A DNA stretch of 64,000 nucleotides, from positions 62,001-126,000 of the forward strand of contig NZ_MPCX01000004.1 of NCBI RefSeq assembly GCF_001874145.1, given 5' to 3'. This DNA is from Lacinutrix sp. MedPE-SW (GTDB lineage Bacteria; Bacteroidota; Bacteroidia; Flavobacteriales; Flavobacteriaceae). The notes beneath the pieces are model-generated. The model did not search any database. It was not told where the DNA came from and saw nothing but the letters and a program-made list of their open reading frames with translations. Each line of letters starts with the position of its first letter. Positions within the stretch are counted from its first letter, which is position 1. The translations under genes were made by a program, and so were the position numbers. Positions 51,866 through 61,243 of the stretch are shown here, in pieces.

Positions 51866-54115
51866 TTAAAATTTATAGGTTAATATCATTTTTGCATTAA
51901 ATGGTGTACCTGGAGTAAAGTGAATTTCTTCTACTGGTGCAGCTTCGTTTTGTAATCTTGACTCGGTTAAAAATTGTGTTTCATTCCATTCTACATCAAA
52001 TAAATTTTCTATTGAAACACCTAAGTTTAAGTTTTTATTAAATTGATAATTTATATTCAAATCTGAAACAAAATAACCTTCAGCTGTTACAGAATAATCT
52101 TCATTTGCTGGTCTATCATCAATATATCTGTATCTAAAACTTCCTGAAAAATTATTAAAATCTTTTAACGCCAATCCTCCAACTAATGTAAAGCTAGGTG
52201 CTAAAGGTATATGATCTTCACCATCAACCTCATCTATAGCTCGTGCTTGTGTTAAGGTTGCATCGGTATTTAAATACAAATACTCGTTTAACTCATATCT
52301 TAATCCTAAATCTAAACCTAACCTTTTTGTTTTTCCGCTAGGTTCTACTATTCCTGCATCTCCAACGTAAACAAATTCTTGGTCTAAGTGTAAATACCAA
52401 ACCGTTGCATTTAAAAATAGTTTTGAAAATGGTTTATAAATTGTACCAAAATCTACACCGTAAGCTTTTGGTAAAATATCTTCTCCTTCTTGTGCTACTA
52501 CTACTCTAGCATCATTAGAATGAAAACCAATACCAGATTTTAAAAACCATTGTAAATTTTCATTTTGCCTAAACACTATATTTAGCTTAGGTAGTAATGC
52601 TGTTTTTGTTTCAGATTGGGTATTATAAGTTTCAAGTAGTTTATCGTTATATAAAAACTTAAAGTACTCTAAACGTAATCCTGGAGTGATTTCAAATCGC
52701 CCAAAATCGAATTTAGCTTTATAAAAAGCAAAAGCATTAGTTTGGTTTATATCTCCTAATTGAATGTTTTCTAGTGTAGTGTTTCTGTTTAAAGTATGTG
52801 ACAATTCTACATCATCATTTTTATCGTGACGCAAACCTATACCTGCTGTTGTTTCAACATCGAAAGCATCTTTATTATAAAACTTATCTATTTGAGCATT
52901 AAAACCAAATATGTTTCGGTTTTCCTTTTGTTTTATCTGGTCGCCATTAATTGGATCTTCTAAAAAGAATGTAAAATTAGAGTACAATTCAAAATCATAA
53001 TGCGAGTAAAAAACGTTTGATTTTAATGTTGTATTTTCATTTATCTCTGAAAGAAATTCTACATTTAAATTTGTACGGCTTGTGTTACCACCTTCGGTAT
53101 CATCTATAGCTCCAAATCTATCTATGGTTCCATCATCTACTTTTCGCTGTGGTATTTGGCCAGATGCATCCCATCTACTTGTAAAATGCGAAGCTGTAAT
53201 TGCCAATCTATCACTACTATTTATAAAAGTGTTGTATTTACCAAATAGGTTTAAACGATTAAAGTTTTGCGAGGTATTAAATGGCCCATCGGTTTCGATA
53301 TATTCTATACCTACATAGGCATTATCGCTTTTAGATTTATCTATTATATTAAATAAACCTAATGTTCTAATACTATTAAATTGACCGTATGATAATTTTA
53401 TTACATTACTGTTTAAATAATTTTTTGTCTTAAAATTTACATAACCTGCTGTTGTAAAGTCTCTAGCATCTGCATAATACGGACCTTTACCAAAATCTAT
53501 ATTTTTAATTGTTTCTGGTATAAGAAAGTGTAAATCGCTATAACCTTGACCATGTGCATGAGAAACATTGTTAACTGGTATACCATCTACATTTATAGAA
53601 ACATCTGTACCATGATCTATATCGAAACCTCTTAAAAAAAGTTGCTCGGCCTTACCTCCACCAGCATGTTGACCTATAATTAATCCAGGTACTTTTTGTA
53701 ATATTTCTTGTGATGAATTTATTGGATTATTGTCTACATCTATTTTAAGTAAAGCGTTTAAAACTTCTACTTCTTGATTTAAAACCAGTTCATTTAACCT
53801 AAAAATTTTACGTTCTAGACTTATGTTTAGACCTTGGTTAAAGTCTTCTTTTTTTAAAACAATGTTTAATTTTTTAAAACCTAATAAACTTACAGACAAA
53901 GTATCTTCTGGTTTTGTATTTTCTATTACAAAGGCACCATTATCTAAAGTATGTGCGTGAGCTTCGCTATTTAAGTTATATATATAAACACCACTTAAAG
54001 GTTGTGAGTAAATGTCTTCTACAACGCCTTTTAATTGCTGCGCAGAGAGAGAAAGTGTAAATACTAGAAATAATGCTGTTAAAGCATAATTAATTTGGTG
54101 GCTAATTTTTTTCAT
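51866..54115 (-). CDS. TonB-dependent outer-membrane receptor
   Basis: A 749-residue receptor. The signal peptide ends at SLSAQ. A carboxypeptidase-like (CarboxypepD_reg) domain follows (about 28-100), then the plug (about 115-220, GQHAGGGKAEQLFLRGFDIDHGTDVSINVDGIPVN) and a 22-strand-type barrel to the end (NAKMILTYKF). The substrate is unknown. A conserved operon with a TPR lipoprotein and DUF4331 proteins suggests they process or bind the same ligand. It starts 8 bases after the TPR gene. Confidence 0.93.
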   Translation of the reverse strand: MKKISHQINYALTALFLVFTLSLSAQQLKGVVEDIYSQPLSGVYIYNLNSEAHAHTLDNGAFVIENTKPEDTLSVSLLGFKKLNIVLKKEDFNQGLNISLERKIFRLNELVLNQEVEVLNALLKIDVDNNPINSSQEILQKVPGLIIGQHAGGGKAEQLFLRGFDIDHGTDVSINVDGIPVNNVSHAHGQGYSDLHFLIPETIKNIDFGKGPYYADARDFTTAGYVNFKTKNYLNSNVIKLSYGQFNSIRTLGLFNIIDKSKSDNAYVGIEYIETDGPFNTSQNFNRLNLFGKYNTFINSSDRLAITASHFTSRWDASGQIPQRKVDDGTIDRFGAIDDTEGGNTSRTNLNVEFLSEINENTTLKSNVFYSHYDFELYSNFTFFLEDPINGDQIKQKENRNIFGFNAQIDKFYNKDAFDVETTAGIGLRHDKNDDVELSHTLNRNTTLENIQLGDINQTNAFAFYKAKFDFGRFEITPGLRLEYFKFLYNDKLLETYNTQSETKTALLPKLNIVFRQNENLQWFLKSGIGFHSNDARVVVAQEGEDILPKAYGVDFGTIYKPFSKLFLNATVWYLHLDQEFVYVGDAGIVEPSGKTKRLGLDLGLRYELNEYLYLNTDATLTQARAIDEVDGEDHIPLAPSFTLVGGLALKDFNNFSGSFRYRYIDDRPANEDYSVTAEGYFVSDLNINYQFNKNLNLGVSIENLFDVEWNETQFLTESRLQNEAAPVEEIHFTPGTPFNAKMILTYKF

Positions 54116-54123
54116 TAGTAATT

Positions 54124-55404
54124 TTATAGTTGCTTAATTTTAGTTTCCATTATTGGTCCTAACTCATAAGACGCACCTAAAAGTTCTTCTTTTAGCGGTT
54201 TTAATTCGTCTTCCATATTGTTAGCTTTATAAATTTCTGCTAAATGGTATAAAACTGTTGGTTCGTAAGTTTTATTTACAACGTGTTCTTTTGCTATTTT
54301 TAAAGCTTCGGCTGTGTTTCCTTTTTGCAAATGCGCCCAAGATAATAAATCGTAAGTTTGAGCAGTTGCTCTATTTTCAATTTCTTTTTTAGATAATACC
54401 AAAGCAGAATCTGGATTGGTTTCTGCTAATAATTCTATATTATAAGCATTGTACATATCGCCATAATTAGAGTCTTTTACAGCTTCTTTATATTGGCTCA
54501 AATATTTTGTATTTGCTGTTTCATCTTTCATAAACTCAGCAATTTCAGCTTTTAACAAATAATAATCTGGTGCTTTATAGTTTGTAGTAATAGTGTTTAA
54601 AATTCTTAGAGCTTCTTCTGGATTTCTTTCGTAAGAATATATTATCCATGCAATACCTTTTTTCGCATAGGCATCGTTAGGGTTTAACTCTAAAGCTTTT
54701 AAAAAATAATTATAGGATTTTTGTATTTGGCCATCGTGCCCATAAAAATCTGCAATGTTAGTGTAAGACCATTGCATAGATGATTTTATTTTAGAAGATT
54801 CGGTTTTAGCCATTGCTTGCTCCATATATTTTATGGCTGCATCAAGATTACCTTTATGGTCATTCCATTTTGCTGTTCTAATTAAATAATCGAAACTATT
54901 TAAATCTACAACTTGTTCTAGGTAATGTTTTGCTTTATCATTATTACCTAATTCCATGTGCACATCAAATAACATTTTTTGTGTGCCTGCTAAATTTTCA
55001 CCATTAGTTTCGGCTTTTTTTAATAGCAATAAAGCTTCTTTAAATCTATGTTGAGATATATAGTTTCTGGCTAATGCTCTTAAATATCCTGCTTCATTGT
55101 AGTTTGTAGTTTTGTTTACTTCAATTAAGTAATTTTCGGCATTAATTAAATGTTGAATATCTCCTGTTATGCCAAATAATTGAGTTTCGGCAGAAGCTTT
55201 TTTTGCAAGATATGGAAATTGGTTTGGTGTGGCTTCTAGTTTATTTTCCCAAAATGCCAACTCATCTTGTGCTGTTTTTAAATTTTTATTTTCTGAATTT
55301 AAATAAGCATTATAATCTTCGGGATTCGAAATTTGTTTTTTAGATTCTGTATTACATCCTAACAGAAATACAGTAATTAAAAGTGTGAATATTTTGGTTT
55401 TCAT
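54124..55404 (-). CDS. TPR-repeat lipoprotein
   Basis: A 426-residue lipoprotein from the start at 55404 (lipobox FLLGCNT, Cys at about 16). The upstream in-frame Met at 55464 would put 20 residues before the signal peptide and is rejected. The mature part is a chain of tetratricopeptide repeats (for example SYNYFLKALELNPNDAYAKKGIAW). It is a scaffold-type protein between the DUF4331 genes and the TonB receptor, all on one strand. Confidence 0.88.
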   Translation of the reverse strand: MKTKIFTLLITVFLLGCNTESKKQISNPEDYNAYLNSENKNLKTAQDELAFWENKLEATPNQFPYLAKKASAETQLFGITGDIQHLINAENYLIEVNKTTNYNEAGYLRALARNYISQHRFKEALLLLKKAETNGENLAGTQKMLFDVHMELGNNDKAKHYLEQVVDLNSFDYLIRTAKWNDHKGNLDAAIKYMEQAMAKTESSKIKSSMQWSYTNIADFYGHDGQIQKSYNYFLKALELNPNDAYAKKGIAWIIYSYERNPEEALRILNTITTNYKAPDYYLLKAEIAEFMKDETANTKYLSQYKEAVKDSNYGDMYNAYNIELLAETNPDSALVLSKKEIENRATAQTYDLLSWAHLQKGNTAEALKIAKEHVVNKTYEPTVLYHLAEIYKANNMEDELKPLKEELLGASYELGPIMETKIKQL

Positions 55405-55493
55405 GTTGTTTGTTTTTGTTTGTTTTCTTGGTTTTTGGGTAAAAAAATAGAGCGCTAATAACATAATTAACGCTCTATAATTAATTTAGACTT

Positions 55494-56048
55494 CTAGTGA
55501 GGAGAAGCTAAATATGGAAAAGAGGCTAAAAAAGCTTTATCGTTAGAAGGTACATTATCACTTGTTAAACCTGGATTTTCTGATCCGTCTGGTCCTCCAA
55601 ATATTAATGTTAATTCTATATCAATTACATCGTCCATTAAAGTTCTACCAGTTAAAACAGTAGATAAATCTGCACTTGCAAAAGTTGTTTCTCCATCTAA
55701 ATCTACAGTTAAAACATCTGTAGCTAAGGCTGTAGTAAATTGAGTTGCTGTAAAACCTAAGGCATTTGTTGTGTACCCAGGATTTAAGGCTAATAATTTA
55801 TCTTCAAAAGCTGTTTGAAATGCAGCACCTTGCGCAGAAGGAACTGTAGTATTAAACATGTCCTTACTTCCGTCATTTACAAAAACGGTATTTATAGCAG
55901 GCCTTGCCATTTGGTCATCTTGTGTGTAAGTTCCAGAGAAATCTGGACCTGGTGCTACTGTAATAAGAGCAGCATCATCGTCGTTAGAACAGTTAAAAGA
56001 TACAGCCGAAACTAGTATCGCTAACATGTATATTTTTATATTTTTCAT
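55494..56048 (-). CDS. DUF4331 protein, C-terminal half type
   Basis: A 184-residue lipoprotein (VSFNCSN, Cys at about 20). It carries the later DUF4331 motifs: GRPAINTVFV-like MARPAINTVFVNDGSKDMFN and the C-terminal RTLMDDVIDIELTLIFGG and SNDKAFLASFPYLASPH. It complements the following upstream gene, which carries the first half of the domain. DUF4331 has no proven function. It lies 27 bases after that gene. Confidence 0.85.
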   Translation of the reverse strand: MKNIKIYMLAILVSAVSFNCSNDDDAALITVAPGPDFSGTYTQDDQMARPAINTVFVNDGSKDMFNTTVPSAQGAAFQTAFEDKLLALNPGYTTNALGFTATQFTTALATDVLTVDLDGETTFASADLSTVLTGRTLMDDVIDIELTLIFGGPDGSENPGLTSDNVPSNDKAFLASFPYLASPH

Positions 56049-56075
56049 AATATTAAGTTTATTTTTTGTTAGTTA

Positions 56076-56738
56076 TTATTTAGACTTAGTTTCTACCCAA
56101 GTATTTATTGTTCCTGTTCCTCCTATTAAACTTTTAGGAACCTCAACTACTAATGATAATACGTTAGTACCTGCAAATAAATCTGTACCAGGATCGTTAA
56201 AACTAGTTGCATTTCCTGCAATAATTTCAGAATACTGAGCAAAATCAAAATAAAATGGATCGTCTCTTAATCCTGCAAAGGCAGTAATTCCAGATGCATT
56301 TGTTGCAGAAATAGCATTAGACCCATAAGGTGTAATATCTACTACAGTTATTACTGCATCTGTGTTTATTGTACTATTTAAATCTGTAGATGTTGATGCA
56401 AACGGCCCAAAAACATACATTTTTCCATCTCTAGGTATTGCTTGCATTACCATATCTTGTATTGCATCTCCATTGGTGTCGATATTAATTTCAATTAAAA
56501 CATTCTCATCAAAATCTACCGATGATGATGCTGAAGGACTAATTAAACCTCTAACATTTGCTACAAAAGCAATATTATCTGTGTTTTCTGCTCTAAAAGC
56601 ATAAAAGTCTGTAATATCTGTAGACGAACTAGCTCCGCCACCACTTACAGCTGGCGCATCAATGTGATCGGCAGCTACCATTAGAAATCCAGCAACTGTA
56701 ATTACTGCGACTCCAAGTAAAATTTTCATTTTTTTCAT
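56076..56738 (-). CDS. DUF4331 protein, N-terminal half type
   Basis: A 220-residue exported protein. The signal peptide ends near MVAADHIDAP. The start of the DUF4331 domain is clear (ADHIDAPAVSGGGASSSTDITDFYAFRAEN), and it runs to LAGLRDDPFYFD-like ITAFAGLRDDPFYFDF and a last stretch ending VETKSK. In other bacteria DUF4331 is one chain of about 450-500 residues; here it is split over two genes, each with its own export signal. First gene of the DUF4331-TPR-TonB operon. Confidence 0.87.
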   Translation of the reverse strand: MKKMKILLGVAVITVAGFLMVAADHIDAPAVSGGGASSSTDITDFYAFRAENTDNIAFVANVRGLISPSASSSVDFDENVLIEINIDTNGDAIQDMVMQAIPRDGKMYVFGPFASTSTDLNSTINTDAVITVVDITPYGSNAISATNASGITAFAGLRDDPFYFDFAQYSEIIAGNATSFNDPGTDLFAGTNVLSLVVEVPKSLIGGTGTINTWVETKSK

Positions 56739-56801
56739 AATAATGAGATTTTTTGTTTATTAATTTTTGGTTCTCACCTATATTTACGGAAATAAAGAAA
56801 C

Positions 56802-56840
56802 ATAGGTTTTGTTAAAATTGTGTTAACAATTAAAACCTAT
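56802..56840. repeat. Inverted repeat between divergent DUF4331 and LETM1-related genes
   Basis: ATAGGTTTT (56802-56810) pairs with AAAACCTAT (56832-56840), with an inner AATTGT / ACAATT pair. A further ACCTATAT copy at 56776-56783 repeats the one at 56835-56842. It may be a regulatory site for either or both genes. Confidence 0.5.
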
Positions 56841-56888
56841 ATAAACTACTATTAATTACAGATAGTTAATAGCTCAAAAAATAAAAAA

Positions 56889-58079
56889 GTGAACCCATCT
56901 ACTAAAGGTTGGATTAAAAAGTTTGGCAGTCTTGTAGACTCAGAGTCTCTGGTTTATAAAGATTATAACGATTTGTATTTTAAACTTAGAAGTACAGGCT
57001 TAGTTTATGGTTTAAGCGATACCGTGCCAGACCACTTTAAACATGATACGCAGTTTTCATTAGATGAATTAGTGAAAATTAATTTTATTGATGCTTTGTT
57101 TCATTGTTATTGTTTTAAAAATGAACATCCAAAATTTGAAGATTTTATTCCTTCAATTTTAAAATTTTACAAAACTTTAGAATTGTCTGAACTTTCTGTT
57201 TGGGATAAGCTTTTAATAGGAAAAGATAATTTTTCGGTATTAGAACGCCTTATTAACGATCGTGTTTTAGCAGATAATAACATACTTACACGTAACTTTA
57301 ATAAAACCATTGTAAACTCGTTAATATTTATAGATGTAATTGCTTATGAAAGGTATTTAAGAAGCGATTATAATATTAAAGACTATGTTTCTAACTTAGA
57401 ATCTATGGTTATGAATATTACTTATGATGCTTTAAGTTTTAAAGACAAGAAGAAGAAAGCAGATACCGAAATACTTAGTACCATACAAGAATCTACTTCA
57501 TTTATAGAAACTGATAGAGCCGATTTAAATCAATTTTACCATCGTGAAATTGAAACCAAATATTCTTCTACTGAAAAAAAATATTTTATAGACATGGCTT
57601 GTCTCTCGGTTTGGGAAGACCAGTTTGTAGATGATAAAGAATATAATTTTATAAAAGCTTTAGGTGCAGATATGAATCTCTCTGAAGAAAATGTAAACGA
57701 CTCTTTATCTCACATAGCAACGTTTTATAAAAAGCATAAAAACAACTTTTTAATATTTAAATCGTCAAGTCAATTTAGTGTTTTTTACGAGAACTCATCA
57801 CAATATGTAGCCAAACTAATTAAACGAAACAGTAAACGTATTTTTAGAGAATTAAACCAAAGTAAAGACCTTATGTTATTACTAACTCAGGCAACAACTA
57901 GAGAGTTAACTAAAGAGGAACAAAATAAAGTGCAAGCCCAATTAAAAGATATTTTTAAAACTATACCAAGTTTGGCTATTTTTATATTACCTGGTGGTGC
58001 TATTTTATTACCAATTGTTGCTAAGCTTATACCTAATATGTTACCTTCTGCCTTTGATGACAATAAAATTGAAGAGTAA
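56889..58079 (+). CDS. LETM1-related biofilm-associated protein
   Basis: A 396-residue protein from a GTG start (MNPSTKGWIKKFGSL). The end matches the LETM1-like membrane segment (LKDIFKTIPSLAIFILPGGAILLPIVAKLIPNMLPSAF, with conserved Pro residues). The rest is helical and charged. Flavobacterial homologues are annotated as LETM1-related biofilm-associated proteins. In mitochondria LETM1 handles ion exchange and ribosome binding; the bacterial role is unproven. Confidence 0.85.
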   Translation: MNPSTKGWIKKFGSLVDSESLVYKDYNDLYFKLRSTGLVYGLSDTVPDHFKHDTQFSLDELVKINFIDALFHCYCFKNEHPKFEDFIPSILKFYKTLELSELSVWDKLLIGKDNFSVLERLINDRVLADNNILTRNFNKTIVNSLIFIDVIAYERYLRSDYNIKDYVSNLESMVMNITYDALSFKDKKKKADTEILSTIQESTSFIETDRADLNQFYHREIETKYSSTEKKYFIDMACLSVWEDQFVDDKEYNFIKALGADMNLSEENVNDSLSHIATFYKKHKNNFLIFKSSSQFSVFYENSSQYVAKLIKRNSKRIFRELNQSKDLMLLLTQATTRELTKEEQNKVQAQLKDIFKTIPSLAIFILPGGAILLPIVAKLIPNMLPSAFDDNKIEE

Positions 58080-58085
58080 TTTTTA

Positions 58086-58841
58086 TTATTCTAACCAATT
58101 TTTAAAATCTTTTACACGTTCTCTGGCTACTATAACATCTTGCTCATTATAACTATTTAATTTTATTTGAAGTCTTGAATTGGTGTAACTCACCATATCG
58201 TTTATAGCTTGAATGTTTACAAAAAACTTTCTATTTATTCTATAAAACAGTTTAGGTTCTAACTCGTTTTCTAAACTATCTAAAGTTGTGTCTAGCAAAT
58301 AGTTTCTACCATCGGTTGTATGCAAATAGGTTCCTTTGTTTTCACTATAAAAACATTCAATTTCATCTACATTAATTAGCTTTAAATGTTGCCCAACTTT
58401 AACCGAGAACCGTTTTTTGTACTCTCTTTCAATTGGGTTAACCAACAGCTTTTTAATATCGTTAAAATCTAAAGTTACTTTTTGTTTTTCTGGCAATCTG
58501 GTTTTAAACTTTGAAACCGCTTGGTCTAATTCTTCATCATCAATAGGCTTAAGTAAATAATCAATACTGTTTAATTTAAAGGCTTGTAATGCGTACTCAT
58601 CATAAGCAGTGGTAAAAATTATAGCAGACTGTATTTCTACAGCATCAAATATTTCGAAAGATAAGCCATCACTTAATTGAATGTCTAAAAAAATTAAATC
58701 TGGATGTTCATTATTTTGAAACCATCCTATAGCTTCTTCTACAGAGTGCAACATTGTTTCTGCTTCAATACTTAAAGCTTGTAACATACGCTGTAAACGT
58801 CTTGCAGATGGTTTTTCGTCTTCAATTATTATTACTTTCAT
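58086..58841 (-). CDS. LytTR family response regulator
   Basis: A 251-residue regulator. The receiver domain has IIIEDEKPSARRL, the phospho-Asp in IFLDIQLSDG (about 55), TTAYDEYALQ and LLKPIDDEE. The LytTR DNA-binding domain (about 145-248) has ECFYSENKGTYLHTTDG and FYRINRKFFVNIQAI. It partners the LytS-like kinase at 59234-60577, with a 2TM protein gene in between. A LytTR-type direct repeat lies ahead of the operon (61723-61752), suggesting autoregulation. Confidence 0.94.
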   Translation of the reverse strand: MKVIIIEDEKPSARRLQRMLQALSIEAETMLHSVEEAIGWFQNNEHPDLIFLDIQLSDGLSFEIFDAVEIQSAIIFTTAYDEYALQAFKLNSIDYLLKPIDDEELDQAVSKFKTRLPEKQKVTLDFNDIKKLLVNPIEREYKKRFSVKVGQHLKLINVDEIECFYSENKGTYLHTTDGRNYLLDTTLDSLENELEPKLFYRINRKFFVNIQAINDMVSYTNSRLQIKLNSYNEQDVIVARERVKDFKNWLE

Positions 58842-58877
58842 TTAAAAATAAATTGACTATTAATATTTATAATGTAA

Positions 58878-59225
58878 TTATTCCCAACGGTTTTTATCTT
58901 TTTCCATATACTTTTCTATCTGGCGTTTTTCCCAAGTTTTACCAAATATTAAATTTGGTCCAAATACACCCATAAAATGAAAAAACAAGCCAATACCCCA
59001 AAAAATAGGTGTTGAAAATACTTCTATGCTCCAAAAATCACCACCCTTAAGGTTTCTAGAAATTATAAACACAATAAAAATATTTACAATTACATACCAA
59101 AATAAATGCCAGTAAAATCCAACTATTTTTTCTACACGTTTTTGCGCTCTTATATAGGCTTCTTCTCGCTCATAATCGCGTTGTGATTCATTTTCAAGAT
59201 AAGGTTCTATATTTTTATTTTCCAT
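58878..59225 (-). CDS. 2TM domain protein
   Basis: A 115-residue protein with a basic-acidic N-terminal helix (REEAYIRAQKRVEKI), two transmembrane segments (about 42-60 and 72-92) and the tail GKTWEKRQIEKYMEKDKNRWE. This is the 2TM domain found next to LytS/LytTR systems in Bacteroidota. The neighbouring kinase carries a second copy of the same domain fused to its C-terminus. It may help membrane association or signalling. Unproven. Confidence 0.85.
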   Translation of the reverse strand: MENKNIEPYLENESQRDYEREEAYIRAQKRVEKIVGFYWHLFWYVIVNIFIVFIISRNLKGGDFWSIEVFSTPIFWGIGLFFHFMGVFGPNLIFGKTWEKRQIEKYMEKDKNRWE

Positions 59226-59233
59226 GATTATTT

Positions 59234-60577
59234 TTATTTATAACGATTATTAGCTTGCTCTTCTTCCATAAACTTTTCTATTTGGCGTTGCTCCCAATTG
59301 CGCCCTAAAACACCATCGTTTACAAATACTTTATAAGCATGAAATGCAATACCTAATCCCCAACCAAATACTGGAAATAGAAACCATTTAAACTCCCAAT
59401 AGGTTTGATAATTTATAAATATTAAAAACGGGATTACAAAGCAGTAAGAGATTATGTTGTAATAAAATTCTTTTATTTCTTCTACTCGTTTTCGCGCTCT
59501 TACGTAGCGATCGTCAAATTGTTTTTGTGGTAATTGTCTCATTGTTTTTATTTGTTTTGTAAGCATTGGAATGGTTACTCTAAAATTAGTTTTAGACTCA
59601 TTTATACTTACTAATTTGTTTGTTAATAATTGATAGCGTTGTTTTATATTATTTAAACCTACGCCACTACTCTTTTTTACTACTTGTTTGGTTTGCAAGT
59701 TATTTTCTACAACTAGATTGCCGTTTTTCTCATAAATTTTAATGTGTAATGGCTTACTAGCTGTTACAGTGTTATGCTTTACAGCATTTTCTAAAAGTAA
59801 TTGTAATGATAATGGTACTACTTTACTTTCTGGATTTGAGGCTTGCTCAGGTATGTCAAAAATTATACTGTCTTCAAACCTCATTTTTAATAACGACATG
59901 TAGGTTTTTGCAAATTTTAATTCTTCGTCTACAGTTACTAAATCCTTATTTTTTTGTTCTAAAACGTAACGGTAAACTTTAGATAGGCTCGTGGTAAACT
60001 TTTGTGCGCTATTTGGGTTTTCTTCAATTAAACTGGTTAATACATTTAAACTATTAAATAAAAAATGAGGATCTAATTGGTTTTTTAAAGCGTCAAACTT
60101 TGCACTTGCTGTTCCTGCAATTACCTTTTGCTCTTTTATTTTATTTTTTTGATAGCGATTGTAAAAATATATGGCATGAAATACAAACACTATAAGCATA
60201 GTAATTACAAAACCAAACTCGTAAGCTTCTAAGCTTTCATTTTGTAAAAAACTACTAAATGAATTGCCGTAATATATAACCGATGTGAATGCACGTAAAA
60301 AAAATAAACCTATAAGCGTTATTAAAATAGAACCTACAATACCTATTATTATTCTTTTTTTGCCATCTGTATCTTTCCAACTTCTGTTTTCTAAATAGCC
60401 AAAGTAAAACATATTACTAAAGCCTAACACAAATGCATAAAGTTGATAGAACCCAAAAGCAATTAAAAATTGTGTTGTTGATTTGTGCTGGTAATCTTCA
60501 AAAAACACAGTACCAATAATAAAAACTAAAGTTCCTATTAAAAAAGTGATTAATAATTGTTTGGTTACTCTATGCAT
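59234..60577 (-). CDS. LytS-like sensor histidine kinase with C-terminal 2TM domain
   Basis: A 447-residue kinase. Four N-terminal transmembrane segments (about 7-140) are followed by a His_kinase domain with LKNQLDPHFLFNSLNVLTSLIE (phospho-His, about 172), the N-box LLLENAVKHN (about 261) and the G-box GVGLNNIKQRY (about 315). The C-terminal about 95 residues are a 2TM domain (RARKRVEEI, two membrane segments, WEQRQIEKFMEEE), parallel to the stand-alone protein encoded next. It should phosphorylate the LytTR regulator at 58086. Confidence 0.92.
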   Translation of the reverse strand: MHRVTKQLLITFLIGTLVFIIGTVFFEDYQHKSTTQFLIAFGFYQLYAFVLGFSNMFYFGYLENRSWKDTDGKKRIIIGIVGSILITLIGLFFLRAFTSVIYYGNSFSSFLQNESLEAYEFGFVITMLIVFVFHAIYFYNRYQKNKIKEQKVIAGTASAKFDALKNQLDPHFLFNSLNVLTSLIEENPNSAQKFTTSLSKVYRYVLEQKNKDLVTVDEELKFAKTYMSLLKMRFEDSIIFDIPEQASNPESKVVPLSLQLLLENAVKHNTVTASKPLHIKIYEKNGNLVVENNLQTKQVVKKSSGVGLNNIKQRYQLLTNKLVSINESKTNFRVTIPMLTKQIKTMRQLPQKQFDDRYVRARKRVEEIKEFYYNIISYCFVIPFLIFINYQTYWEFKWFLFPVFGWGLGIAFHAYKVFVNDGVLGRNWEQRQIEKFMEEEQANNRYK

Positions 60578-60592
60578 AATTATACAAATTAA

Positions 60593-61231
60593 TTATAGTT
60601 TACATTCTGCTAATGCTTTTTTAGCACCATCCATTCCCCATTTAGGATGTAAACTTGTTTCTGGTTTAAAGTTAGTAAAAAGTTCTATCGCCTTTTCTAT
60701 ATCCTTGCAAAAAGGTTTTGTATCCTGACCAAAGAATTTTGCTGCTCCCATATCCCATTGTGTTTTACTTAATAATACACGTGGGTTTTTAGGTGACAAT
60801 TTATAAGCTTCTTCATAAATTTTTACAATTTTTGGTGATAATGTCATACCATATTTTGCGCCATCTTTTGCAACATATACTGTATGCAACATGGCTTGAA
60901 GTACCATAATCTCACTATTCTCTTTAGAAATTGCTGTGGCGTCGTTTAAAAAATTTTGTGCACGGTTTAAATTAGCATGCACGGTTTCCATATTATTTTC
61001 AGAAAATCCGCCAGTAATTAAAACCATTGCCGCATAATATGGCGGTAACCAATTGTCTGGTTCTGCACTTGCTATACGTTCAAAAAGGTTTACAGCATCG
61101 GCTGGATTACTTTCCCATAGTGCTAAGGCTTTTGTCATACCTTTTTCAAAGTTTGTATTTGTTTTAGTTTCGGTTTGTGCATTTAACTGTGACGTTAAAA
61201 ACATAATAATTAATAGTGCTAGTTTGTACAT
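60593..61231 (-). CDS. Secreted TPR-like protein
   Basis: A 212-residue protein with a signal peptide ending at QLNAQT. The rest is helical and TPR-like (LFERIASAEPDNWLPPYYAAMVLITGG, then RAQNFLNDATAISKENSEIMVLQAMLH and KIYEEAYKLSPKNPRVLL). Function unknown. It lies in the five-gene operon, 15 bases upstream of the kinase gene, and could be an extracytoplasmic partner of that system. Confidence 0.75.
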   Translation of the reverse strand: MYKLALLIIMFLTSQLNAQTETKTNTNFEKGMTKALALWESNPADAVNLFERIASAEPDNWLPPYYAAMVLITGGFSENNMETVHANLNRAQNFLNDATAISKENSEIMVLQAMLHTVYVAKDGAKYGMTLSPKIVKIYEEAYKLSPKNPRVLLSKTQWDMGAAKFFGQDTKPFCKDIEKAIELFTNFKPETSLHPKWGMDGAKKALAECKL

Positions 61232-61243
61232 AATTTGTGTTGT

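Noticed and set aside
55405-55464. Upstream start of the TPR lipoprotein
   Set aside because: It would bury the lipoprotein signal behind 20 extra residues. The ATG at 55404 is preferred.
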